NCBI GenBank assembly: GCA_030692685.1
Contig: JAUXZO010000035.1
Location: 54,951-118,950, forward strand
Origin: Acidovorax sp.
Lineage (GTDB): Bacteria > Pseudomonadota > Gammaproteobacteria > Burkholderiales > Burkholderiaceae_C
Direction: 5' to 3'
Length of the DNA: 64,000 nt
This document shows positions 21,266-30,470 of the stretch, piece by piece. The notes beneath the pieces are model-generated. The model saw only the letters and a list, made by a program, of their open reading frames with translations. It was not told the DNA's origin and searched no databases. Position 1 is the stretch's first letter. Every line of letters starts with the position of its first letter. Both the position numbers and the translations under genes were made by a program.

Positions 21266-22368
21266 ATGGTTGCCAAAACTTTTGAATCCATCGCACCCCG
21301 CCCGGCACCGGTACAAAACCGTGGCCTCGCGGGCTGGTTGCGCAGCAACTTGTTTGCGGACTGGAAGACCTCTGTCTCCACCGTCATCATTGGCGGATTG
21401 CTGCTTTGGTATGTGCCGCAGTTGCTGAACTGGGGCCTGTTCCAGGCCATCTGGCAGCCCGACTCGGACGCCTGTCGTGCAGATGGCGTAGGCGCCTGCT
21501 GGGGCGTGGTGGCCGAGAAATACCGCCTCATCATCTTTGGCCGCTACCCGTTTGACGAACAGTGGCGCCCGCTGGTGGCCACGGTGCTCATGGTGTCGAT
21601 GCTGGTGGCCAGTTGCACCCGCGTGTTCTGGCGCCCGTGGCTGGTGCTGTTGTGGGCGGTGGTGCTGGCCAGCTTTTTTGGCCTGATGTACGGCAGCGTT
21701 TTGGGCTTGACCAAGGTAGAGACCGACCGCTGGGGCGGGCTGCCGCTGACCATTTTGCTGGCCACGCTATCGATCGTGATGGCGTTTCCGCTGGCGTTGG
21801 TGGTGGCGCTGGGGCGACGTTCGTCGCTGCCTGCCATTCGCAGTTTCTGCACCATTTATGTAGAGCTGGTGCGGGGCGTGCCGCTAATCTCGGTGCTGTT
21901 CATGGCGTCGTTCATGTTCCCGCTGTTCATGCCGCAGGGGATGACGATTGATGTGCTGATCCGGGTGCTGGCCGGCATCACGCTCTTTGCCGCGGCCTAT
22001 ATGGCTGAGGTGATTCGCGGCGGGCTGCAGGCCATTCCCAAGGGGCAGGTCGAGGCTGCAGCCACGCTGGGGCTGTCGTACTGGCAGACGCAGCGCAAGA
22101 TCGTGCTGCCGCAGGCGCTGGCCATTGTGGTGCCCGGCATCATGAACAGCTTCATTGCGATCTTCAAGGACACCTCGCTCGTCACCATCGTCAGCCTGTA
22201 TGAGCTGACCGGCTCGCTCGGCCTGGCGCTGAACTCTGATGCCGATTGGCGGCCCTACAAGATCGAGGGGTACCTGTTCATAGCGCTCATCTACTTTGCG
22301 TTCTGTTTCTCCATGTCCCGCTACAGCCTTTGGGTTGAAAAGCAGGCCAATAAAGGCCGCCAGCGCTA

Positions 22369-22369
<1 letters not shown>
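21266..22369 (+). CDS. aapM: Polar amino-acid ABC transporter permease (AapM/BztC type)
   Basis: Second membrane subunit, 367 residues, about eight hydrophobic segments. The EAA loop [20 protein letters not shown] is near residues 268-287, followed by the conserved [17 protein letters not shown]. The first part includes a Cys-containing periplasmic loop ([15 protein letters not shown]) usual in this subfamily. The stop overlaps the ATPase start (TAATG at 22367-22371), so translation is coupled. Confidence 0.92.
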
Positions 22370-23136
<767 letters not shown>

Positions 23137-23154
23137 CTGCGCAATGCGCAAAAA

Positions 23155-23258
23155 CTACTAAAAAGATAGCTGCTAGCACTTGTTGCTATTGGGTTTCAAA
23201 TAAAAAAGTACCTGAAACCCAATAGATTCAAGCGCTACCAGCTCTAATTTTTATAGTG
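23155..23258 (+). repeat. Palindromic repeat family A, copy 5, expanded with a nested hairpin
   Basis: Outer arms AAGATAGCTGCTAGCACTTG and CAAGCGCTACCAGCTC match the family. Between them, instead of the usual 5-8 nt loop, stands a second perfect inverted repeat: CTATTGGGTTTCA (23186-23198) against TGAAACCCAATAG (23213-23225). Sits between convergent aapP and the GGDEF-EAL gene and may terminate both. Its right flank contains the TAG stop (23246-23244) and last codons of the minus-strand gene. Confidence 0.8.
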
Positions 23259-25523
23259 GACCGCCTGCACCATGTCCGAGTGCTGGCGCATGAACACCTC
23301 CAGCTCCGCCGGAGGCAGCGGCGTGCTCAGGTGGTAGCCCTGCGCTTCATCGCAACCCTGTTCACGCAGATAGGCAAGCTGGCCTTCGGTCTCTACACCC
23401 TCGGCCGTGGTGCGCATGCCCAGCGCTTGCGCCATGCGGATGATGGCGCTGACGATGGCGCGGTCGTTGACGTCGTTGCCCAGGTCGCGCACGAAGGATT
23501 GGTCGATCTTGAGCTTGAAGATCTGAAACCGTTTGAGCTGGCTGAGGGATGAGTACCCGGTGCCGAAGTCGTCCATGGACATGCGCACGCCCCGTGCGTG
23601 CAGCTGGTCCATCGTGGCGACGGCTGCGTGGGGGTCGTCCACCGCCACACCTTCGGTCAGTTCCAGTTCCAGCGAGTCCGGCGGCAAATCAAACTCCGCC
23701 AGCATGCGGCTGACCATCTCGGGCAACTGGGGCTGGCGGAACTGGATGGCAGACAGGTTGACCGCCATCGTCAGATGCGGGAACCCGTTCGAACGCCAGT
23801 CCTTGAGCTGCGCCAGCGCCGTGCGCAGCACCCATTCGCCAATCTGCAGGATCTGCCCGCTGTCCTCTGCAATCGGGATGAACTCGGCAGGCGATATGCC
23901 GCCCAGTTGCGGGTGTTGCCAGCGCAGCAGAGCCTCTACGCTGTGCACCGAGCCTGTGGACAGGCTCATCTGCGGCTGGTAATGCAGGTAAAACTGCTCG
24001 CGCTCCAGCGCCCGGCGCAGTGCGTTTTCCAGCTGCAGGGCGCGCACCGATTCAGCTTGCATTTCGGGGGTGAAGAACCGAAACGTGTTGCGCCCATCGA
24101 GCTTGGCCCGGTACATCGCCACGTCTGCTGATTGCGTCAGCGTGTCAAAGTCCACTCCGTCCTGCGGAAACAGCGCAATGCCCATCGACGGGGCCATGGT
24201 CAGCTCGTGGTGGTCGATCTGGTAGTGCTGGCGCGAGGCCTCTTGCAGCTTGCCTGCCACACGTGCGGCCCCATGGGCATTGGCACCCGGCAGCAAAAGG
24301 ATGAACTCGTCGCCCCCCAGGCGCGACACCGTGTCCTTGTCGCGCACCACGGCGCGCAGCCGCTTGGCAATTTCCACCAGCAGTGCATCGCCCACGCGGT
24401 GGCCCAGCGAGTCGTTGACGTGCTTGAAGTGGTCCAGGTCCAGGAAAATCAAGGCCAGCGGCGTGTTGCCCTCTTGCGCCACGCGAATCGCCTGCTCCGC
24501 GCGCTCGGACAGCAGGGCGCGGTTGGGCAGGCCGGTGAGCGCGTCGTAGTGCGCCAGCCAGTAAATACGCTCTTGGTCGGCCTTGCGGTCATTGATCTCG
24601 CGGTGGAGGTTGTCCACGGTCTCCCGCAGTTCGCGGGTGCGGTCCTGCACCTGCTGCTCCAGGTCTTCGTGGGCGCGTGCGAGCGCGGCCTGCGCCTGCT
24701 TGCGCTCGGTGATGTCCATCGTGATCCAGATGGAGCCTTGTGCAGGGGCGGCGGGGTCGATGGGCTTGCTACGTACCTCGCAGATGACGGGCGTACCATC
24801 TTTGCGGCACAGTTCGACCTCGCCCTCGTAGGGGATGCCCGCGGCCAGGGACGGATAGCAGCGCTGGCCGACTTCCTCCCACGCTTCGTCGCTGGCGTAC
24901 CAGCGGCGCGATGAACTTCCCATCAACTCGCCCGGCTGGTAGCCCAACATCTGCTCAAAGTGGTCATTGCAGCGGGTCAGATACCGGTTGCGCAAAAACA
25001 CGATGCCCACCATGGCACTGTCAAACAGCAGCTGTTTTTCGCGCACCGCGGCATTCAACGCCGCCTGCGCGCGTTTTTGTTCGTTGATGTCGTCGAGGAT
25101 CCAGATGGAGCCCTCGGTCGTGTCCTGTGGGTTGATGAGCCGACCGGTAAGACTGCCCCAGAACAGGCTGCCGTCGCAGCGCCGCAGCTGGCGTTCCACA
25201 CGAAACGACTGCCCCAGGGCCAGCACCGGGTAGGCACTGCGGCCCAGCTCTTGGAACGCGTCGCGGTTGGGGTAGAAGGCTTCGGTGTTCAGTCCCACCA
25301 GGCGTTCAGCGCTGGGGTAGCCAAAAATCTCGGCATACCGCTGGTTGCAGCGCACCACGCTGCGCTGGCGCAGAAACACGATACCGACACCCGCACTGTC
25401 GAGCAGGGTCTGTTGTTCACGGAGGGTGCGTTGCAGGGGGGTGTCGGGAGCGACTGCCGGACGCTGCAATTCCGGAGTGCTATACGGGGGAGACATGGAG
25501 ACCGGTACGGGCGAAAGGGCCAT
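23244..25523 (-). CDS. PAS-PAS-GGDEF-EAL cyclic-di-GMP signalling protein
   Basis: Predicted cytoplasmic c-di-GMP enzyme of about 759 residues. Two PAS/PAC sensor domains (about 20-140 and 150-270, each ending SIWI.DI...), a coiled coil (ARAHEDLEQQVQDRTRELRE), a GGDEF domain with intact RLGGDEF, and an EAL domain with intact EALLRW, the NLSAIQFR asparagine, DDFGTGYSSL, KIDQSFV and AEGVE. Both activities are therefore possible. The start chosen is ATG 25523; ATG 25496 or an upstream start at 25616 overlapping the previous gene are alternatives. The GGDEF-EAL half is a close paralogue of the upstream gene, 58 bp away. The stop codon lies in a palindromic repeat. Confidence 0.9.
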   Translation of the reverse strand: MALSPVPVSMSPPYSTPELQRPAVAPDTPLQRTLREQQTLLDSAGVGIVFLRQRSVVRCNQRYAEIFGYPSAERLVGLNTEAFYPNRDAFQELGRSAYPVLALGQSFRVERQLRRCDGSLFWGSLTGRLINPQDTTEGSIWILDDINEQKRAQAALNAAVREKQLLFDSAMVGIVFLRNRYLTRCNDHFEQMLGYQPGELMGSSSRRWYASDEAWEEVGQRCYPSLAAGIPYEGEVELCRKDGTPVICEVRSKPIDPAAPAQGSIWITMDITERKQAQAALARAHEDLEQQVQDRTRELRETVDNLHREINDRKADQERIYWLAHYDALTGLPNRALLSERAEQAIRVAQEGNTPLALIFLDLDHFKHVNDSLGHRVGDALLVEIAKRLRAVVRDKDTVSRLGGDEFILLLPGANAHGAARVAGKLQEASRQHYQIDHHELTMAPSMGIALFPQDGVDFDTLTQSADVAMYRAKLDGRNTFRFFTPEMQAESVRALQLENALRRALEREQFYLHYQPQMSLSTGSVHSVEALLRWQHPQLGGISPAEFIPIAEDSGQILQIGEWVLRTALAQLKDWRSNGFPHLTMAVNLSAIQFRQPQLPEMVSRMLAEFDLPPDSLELELTEGVAVDDPHAAVATMDQLHARGVRMSMDDFGTGYSSLSQLKRFQIFKLKIDQSFVRDLGNDVNDRAIVSAIIRMAQALGMRTTAEGVETEGQLAYLREQGCDEAQGYHLSTPLPPAELEVFMRQHSDMVQAVHYKN

Positions 25524-25581
25524 ACGGCCTGGGTAATTTGTAGCAAATTGTAGCAGTCGAAGCTTACAAGCCCCTCTGGCG

Positions 25582-28563
25582 CTATCCCCCTGGCAGGGCA
25601 CTGTGAGGGGATTCACCGTTCAGATGCTCCCGCAGGTAGGCTTCAAAAAGAGGAGCGGGCAGGGGGCGACTGAAGAGATAGCCCTGCCCCTCATCGCACC
25701 CTTGTTCGTGCAGAAATTCGAGTTGACCGTCGGTCTCTACCCCTTCGGCCGTGGTCTGCATGCCCAATGCCTGTGCCATGCGGATGATGGCGCTCACGAT
25801 GGCGCGGTCGTTGGCGTCGTCGTCCAGGTCGCGCACGAACGATTGATCGATCTTGAGCTTGTAGATCTGAAAGCGTTTGAGGTAACTCAGCGACGAGTAG
25901 CCGGTGCCAAAGTCGTCCATCGACAGCCGCACGCCGCGGTCGTGCAACTGGTCCATCATGGCCAGCGCTGCCGCAGGGTCGTCTACCGCGGCGCCCTCGG
26001 TCAGTTCCAGCTCCAGCCGCCGCGCAGGGAGCCCGGCCAGCTGCAGGATGCGCGTCACCATCTCGGGCAATTGGGGGTGGCGAAACTGCACGGCAGACAG
26101 GTTGACCGACACGGCCCGCAGCGGCAATTGCATGTCCAGCCAGCGTTTGGCGTCGTGCACGGCGGTGTGGAGCACCCATTCGCCGATGGCCACGATCATT
26201 CCGCTGCTTTCGGCCACCGGTATGAACTCTGCGGGCGACACCATTCCCAGGTCGGGGTGGTGCCAGCGCAGCAGCGCTTCGGCACCCACCACCTGGCGCG
26301 TGGCCAGCGACACCTGCGGCTGGTAGTGCAGCGTGAACTGGTTGCGCTCCAGGGCGCGGCGCAGCGCGTTTTCGATCTGCAGGGCGCGTGCTGTGCGCGC
26401 CTCTAGGTCGGCGGTAAAAAAGCCATAGCGGTTGCGTCCGCTTTGTTTGGCGCGGTACATGGCTGCATCCGCGCGCTGGTAGAGCGTGTCAAACGAGTCA
26501 CCATCGGCCGGGTACATCGCAATGCCCACCGACAAGGTGGTGGAGAGCTCGTACGAGTCGATTTGAAACGGCTGCGCGATGGCCGTGAGCAACTGGGTGG
26601 CCACTTCTGCCGCCTGCGCGGCGGTAGTGGCTGGCAGCAACAGCAGGAATTCATCGCCACCGAGGCGCGATGCGGTGTCCTGCGGGCGCAGCAGCGACTC
26701 CAGTCGCCGGGCTACCGCGACCAACAGAACGTCGCCAATACGGTGGCCCAGAGAGTCATTGACGTTTTTGAAGTGGTCCAGATCCACAAACAACATGGCC
26801 AGCGTGCCGCTGCGCGTTTGCTCGTCGGCGATGTGGCGCTGGGCGCGCTCGGCCAGCAGCGCGCGGTTGGGCAGATGGGTGAGGGGGTCGAAATGCGCCA
26901 GGCGCTGGATGCGGTCCTGCGCTTCGCGCTGCTGCGTGATGTCACGAAACAAGGTGATGGAGTGTGTGATGGCACCATCGCCATCGCGCACGCTGCTCAC
27001 CGACAGCCACTGGGGGTAGGCCGAGCCGTCTGTGCGACGCCCCCAGGCTTCTCCCTCCCAGTGGCCGTCTTTTGCCAAGCGGTTGTAGACCAGCTCTGCG
27101 TCAACGTTGTGGGTGGACTCCGCCATCGTGAGCAGGCGCAGGGACTGGCCCACGGCTTGGGCCTCGTCATACCCTGTGATGCGCGTGAACGCGCGGTTGA
27201 TGCGCACGATGGTGTGGGACGCATCGGCGATCACGATGGCTTCGCTGCTTTGGTCAAAAACTTGGGCCGTCAGGTGTAATTGCTCTTGGGCACGCTTGCG
27301 TTCAGAAATATCGCGCGACAGCACAATAAAGCGCGGCGTGACGCCGTGCGGTGTGGACTTGCGTGCTGCAGACAACTCAAACCAGGTCGTCCCCAACTCA
27401 GGCAAAGCCAGCATGATCTGCCGTCCGGTAGACCAGCCCTGCACCTGCGCTTCTTGCAGCACGTCCATGACTGCAATTGCAGCCAGTGCAGGCAGCACAT
27501 CTGCCACATTGCGGCCGATCAGCGTCTCGGCTGGCTCGGGCAGCAGTTCGGGGCGCTGCGTGTGCACGCTGCAGTAGTGGCCGTCCTGGTCGATCTCAAA
27601 TAGAGGGTCGGGAATGGCGTCGATGGTGGCGCGCAATTGTTGTTGCGTGGCCTGTATTTCAGAGGTGCGCTGTGCAACTTGGTCGGCCAGCCCGCGCTCA
27701 TGGGCTTTCAGCGCAAACAACAAACGCGCCAAGTAGGCCATCAACAGCGCAAACAGCAACGCCATGGCGCAGCGTGATGCCAGTACCCCCGTGCTGCCCC
27801 ATCCATTTGTAGGTGCCAGGCTGAGGGTCCATTGCCCGTTCGGCAAGGTCAGCGACCGGCTGACGGGGTCCAGGCCGGGTGCGGGCACGGAGGCCGCAAT
27901 GGTCTGCTCTTCGCCGTTGTCGGGCCGAACACGCCATAGCCGGTAGTGGTAGCCGCGTTCGGTCAGCTGAGGCAAGCGGGCGGTAGCCAGCACCTCGGGC
28001 AAGCGGATGGTGACGTTGGTAAAGCCCCAGAAGTTGCGCTGACCCTGAGCGTCTTCGAGGTAAACCGGCTGGCGGCCCACCACGCCCAGGCCGCCCTGCA
28101 CCAGCTCCAAGGGGCCTGCCAGGGTGAGCTGACCGGACTCCCTTGCACGGGCAGATTCGCTGCCCTGCCGTGGATCGTTGAGTTGATCGAAGCCTATGGA
28201 GTTTTCATTGCCCTGCCTCGGCACGACTTGCTGGATGACTCCCCCAGGGGAGAGCGCCATGGCGGCAATGCCCGGATAGAACGGCAGCATTTGCGTGCCG
28301 ATCTCCTCAAACTGGGAGACTGTGCCCTGGCCTTGGCGCACCAGCGCTACCAGCGCGTTGTTGGCGGACAGTGCCAGTCCGATGGCGCGCTGCAAGGTCT
28401 GCACATGGTCGCCTGCCATATCGGCCACCTGGGTGCGTTGCTGCGTGCGGTCCTGCCGCTCCAGCGTCCACACCAGAGCCCCGGCGCACGCCGCTGCCAG
28501 CACAAAAACCGCCAGGGATGCGGTGACAGGCCGAAACAATGGGAGGGCAGGGAGGGTGGGCAC
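25582..28563 (-). CDS. Membrane CHASE-PAS-PAS-GGDEF-EAL cyclic-di-GMP signalling protein
   Basis: Predicted inner-membrane sensor enzyme of about 993 residues. TM1 (about 8-32) and TM2 (about 285-315) flank a periplasmic CHASE-like domain (FYPGIAAMALSPGG, NFWGFTNVTIRL). Then follow two PAS regions, a GGDEF domain with intact RLGGDEF and an EAL domain with intact EALLRW, DDFGTGYSSL and KIDQSFV. The start is taken as GTG 28563 with CAGGAA upstream; TTG 28629 is possible. It is divergent from olsB, and the shared intergenic region carries four PhoB-box-like repeats. The C-terminal half is very like that of the downstream gene, indicating tandem duplication. Confidence 0.9.
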   Translation of the reverse strand: MPTLPALPLFRPVTASLAVFVLAAACAGALVWTLERQDRTQQRTQVADMAGDHVQTLQRAIGLALSANNALVALVRQGQGTVSQFEEIGTQMLPFYPGIAAMALSPGGVIQQVVPRQGNENSIGFDQLNDPRQGSESARARESGQLTLAGPLELVQGGLGVVGRQPVYLEDAQGQRNFWGFTNVTIRLPEVLATARLPQLTERGYHYRLWRVRPDNGEEQTIAASVPAPGLDPVSRSLTLPNGQWTLSLAPTNGWGSTGVLASRCAMALLFALLMAYLARLLFALKAHERGLADQVAQRTSEIQATQQQLRATIDAIPDPLFEIDQDGHYCSVHTQRPELLPEPAETLIGRNVADVLPALAAIAVMDVLQEAQVQGWSTGRQIMLALPELGTTWFELSAARKSTPHGVTPRFIVLSRDISERKRAQEQLHLTAQVFDQSSEAIVIADASHTIVRINRAFTRITGYDEAQAVGQSLRLLTMAESTHNVDAELVYNRLAKDGHWEGEAWGRRTDGSAYPQWLSVSSVRDGDGAITHSITLFRDITQQREAQDRIQRLAHFDPLTHLPNRALLAERAQRHIADEQTRSGTLAMLFVDLDHFKNVNDSLGHRIGDVLLVAVARRLESLLRPQDTASRLGGDEFLLLLPATTAAQAAEVATQLLTAIAQPFQIDSYELSTTLSVGIAMYPADGDSFDTLYQRADAAMYRAKQSGRNRYGFFTADLEARTARALQIENALRRALERNQFTLHYQPQVSLATRQVVGAEALLRWHHPDLGMVSPAEFIPVAESSGMIVAIGEWVLHTAVHDAKRWLDMQLPLRAVSVNLSAVQFRHPQLPEMVTRILQLAGLPARRLELELTEGAAVDDPAAALAMMDQLHDRGVRLSMDDFGTGYSSLSYLKRFQIYKLKIDQSFVRDLDDDANDRAIVSAIIRMAQALGMQTTAEGVETDGQLEFLHEQGCDEGQGYLFSRPLPAPLFEAYLREHLNGESPHSALPGG

Positions 28564-28629
28564 TTGGCAAATTCCTGAACCAATTATGCAGGCCGTGAGC
28601 GTTGGAATCGCATCTGTGGCTAGCGACAA

Positions 28630-28669
28630 GCGTCATCGCATTGACATGGTTTGGACACGTTCTCGTCAC
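28630..28669 (+). promoter_or_regulatory. Array of four PhoB-box-like repeats upstream of olsB-plcP
   Basis: Four heptamers, GCGTCAT (28630), TTGACAT (28641), TGGACAC (28652) and TCGTCAC (28663), start exactly 11 bp apart, the spacing of PhoB half-sites (consensus CTGTCAT N4 CTGTCAC). They are oriented toward olsB, about 100 bp from its ATG, and lie 67-106 bp upstream of the divergent CHASE gene. Confidence 0.7.
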
Positions 28670-28764
28670 GTGGCAATTCCACACTCCGACCGAGGGAAAC
28701 GGTTTCCCGTCGGCGGTTGGGCCTTTTGGCCGAAGGCCGTCCCCACACCAGGAGATGTTGCACC

Positions 28765-29601
28765 ATGAATAAGCTGCCCAACCTGTCGTTGCCTTTGTCG
28801 TCCGACACCGTTTCTGGCAATGCATTGCACCACCCGGGCGTTTTGCCTATGGCTGCAATGCCAGCACCGGAACGTGGTGCTATTCAGGTGTCCTGGGCCC
28901 GGCACCAGGATGAGGTTCGACAGGCACAAAAACTGCGGTTTGACGTCTTCGCGGCTGAAATGGGCGCTCGATTGACGACCCCCATTCCCGGCCACGACGT
29001 CGATCTGTTTGACGACTATTGCGAGCACCTGCTGGTGCGTGACGCACAGAGCCAGCAAGTCATTGGGACTTACCGGGTGCTCACGCCCGCGCAGGCGAAG
29101 CGGGTGGGTGGAACCTATAGCGACACCGAGTTTGATCTGACGCGGCTGCGCACACTTCGCCCCCGCATGGTGGAGTTGGGCCGCAGTTGTGTGCACCCCG
29201 ACCACCGGCACGGCGGCGTGATCATGGCGTTGTGGGGCGCGCTTGCCGACTTCATGGTGCGCAACCAGCTCGACACGATGATCGGCTGCGCCAGCATTCC
29301 CATGCTTTACAACGGGGTGGTTAGCGGCGATGCAGCCGCTAGCATCTGGCAGCAGGTGCGCCAAACCCATCTGGCACCCATCGAGTACCACGTGCTTCCG
29401 CGTTTGCCACTGCCGGTGGAGCAACTGGACGGCTCCATTGTGGTAGAGCCGCCTGCTCTCATCAAGGGTTATCTGCGCCTCGGCGCGCGCGTGCTGGGCG
29501 CTCCCGCGTGGGACCCGGATTTCAATACCGCTGACCTGCCGATGCTCATGCGGCTGGCCGATCTGCACCCCCGCTATCGCAAGCACTTTCTGGGGGCGTG
29601 A
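28765..29601 (+). CDS. olsB: OlsB-like N-acyltransferase (GNAT fold)
   Basis: Resembles OlsB, which joins a 3-hydroxyacyl chain to the alpha-amino group of ornithine to make lyso-ornithine lipid, a phosphorus-free membrane lipid. 278 residues; family signatures are AQKLRFDVFAAEMGA, DLFDDYCEHLLV, IGTYRVLTP, VELGRSCVHPDHRHGGVI and MIGCASIPM. Start ATG 28765 with GGAGATG upstream. It is coupled to plcP (TGATG). No olsA partner is in the window, so a different amine acceptor is possible. The PhoB-box array upstream supports induction by phosphate limitation. Confidence 0.75.
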   Translation: MNKLPNLSLPLSSDTVSGNALHHPGVLPMAAMPAPERGAIQVSWARHQDEVRQAQKLRFDVFAAEMGARLTTPIPGHDVDLFDDYCEHLLVRDAQSQQVIGTYRVLTPAQAKRVGGTYSDTEFDLTRLRTLRPRMVELGRSCVHPDHRHGGVIMALWGALADFMVRNQLDTMIGCASIPMLYNGVVSGDAAASIWQQVRQTHLAPIEYHVLPRLPLPVEQLDGSIVVEPPALIKGYLRLGARVLGAPAWDPDFNTADLPMLMRLADLHPRYRKHFLGA

Positions 29602-30470
29602 TGCGCGCCGCGTTCGACGCACTCGGCCCGTGGATGAACGAATCCATCGAACCCGAAGACACGGGGGCCGAAGTGCATGCCCAGCCCCCGGGGGCACGCA
29701 GATATCGTGCGGTGTTCATATCCGACCTGCACCTGGGAACACCAGGCTGCCAGGCCGAGGCACTGCTGGACTTTCTCAAACACCACCCCAGCGATTGCTT
29801 GTATTTGGTGGGGGACATCGTCGACGGCTGGCAGCTGCGCCGCAAATGGTTCTGGCCCCAGGCGCACAACGACGTGGTGCAAAAGCTGCTGCGCTGCGCC
29901 CGCAAGGGTTGCCGGGTGGTGTTTGTGCCAGGCAACCACGATGAGTTTGCGCGAGCCTTTGTCGGGCATTCTTTCGGAGGCATCGAGGTGGTGGCTGACG
30001 CCGTGCACACCACAGCCGACGGACGCAGCCTGTGGGTGACACATGGTGACCACTTCGACGGCGTGATTCAGTGTGCAAAGTGGCTCGCGTATCTGGGCGA
30101 CAACCTGTACGAGTTCACGCTCAAGCTCAACCGCCATCTGAACACCCTGCGTGCACGCATCGGGCTGCCGTATTGGTCGCTATCTGCCTACCTCAAAGGC
30201 AAGGTGAAGACGGCACTCAACTATGTGACTGACTTTGAGGTCGCGGTGGCTGCCGAGGCGCGTCGGCGTGGGCATGACGGTGTCGTCTGCGGACACATTC
30301 ACCGGGCCGAGATGCGCGAGATTGGCGGCACGTTGTACTGCAACGATGGCGACTGGGTGGAGAGCCACACTGCGCTGGTTGAGCACCTGGACGGCAGGCT
30401 GGAGTTGCTTTATTGGCCAGACGCGCGCACAACACATTCACCACGCGCCACCACAGAGGTCACCGCATGA
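29601..30470 (+). CDS. plcP: PlcP-like calcineurin-type metallophosphoesterase
   Basis: 289 residues with the metallophosphoesterase metal motifs: ISDLHLG (about 36-42), GDIVDGW (about 71-77), GNHDEF (about 112-117), the histidines of THGDHFD and the CGHIHRAE motif. The pattern GDIVDGWQLRR, FWPQAHNDVVQKLLR and YWSLS..K.KVK is that of PlcP, the phospholipase C of rhizobia and marine bacteria that removes phospholipid head groups under phosphate starvation. It is often annotated as an LpxH-like UDP-2,3-diacylglucosamine hydrolase, which is the alternative. Start ATG 29601 overlaps the olsB stop; the next gene overlaps its stop (ATGA). That context favours lipid remodelling. Confidence 0.75.
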   Translation: MRAAFDALGPWMNESIEPEDTGAEVHAQPPGARRYRAVFISDLHLGTPGCQAEALLDFLKHHPSDCLYLVGDIVDGWQLRRKWFWPQAHNDVVQKLLRCARKGCRVVFVPGNHDEFARAFVGHSFGGIEVVADAVHTTADGRSLWVTHGDHFDGVIQCAKWLAYLGDNLYEFTLKLNRHLNTLRARIGLPYWSLSAYLKGKVKTALNYVTDFEVAVAAEARRRGHDGVVCGHIHRAEMREIGGTLYCNDGDWVESHTALVEHLDGRLELLYWPDARTTHSPRATTEVTA

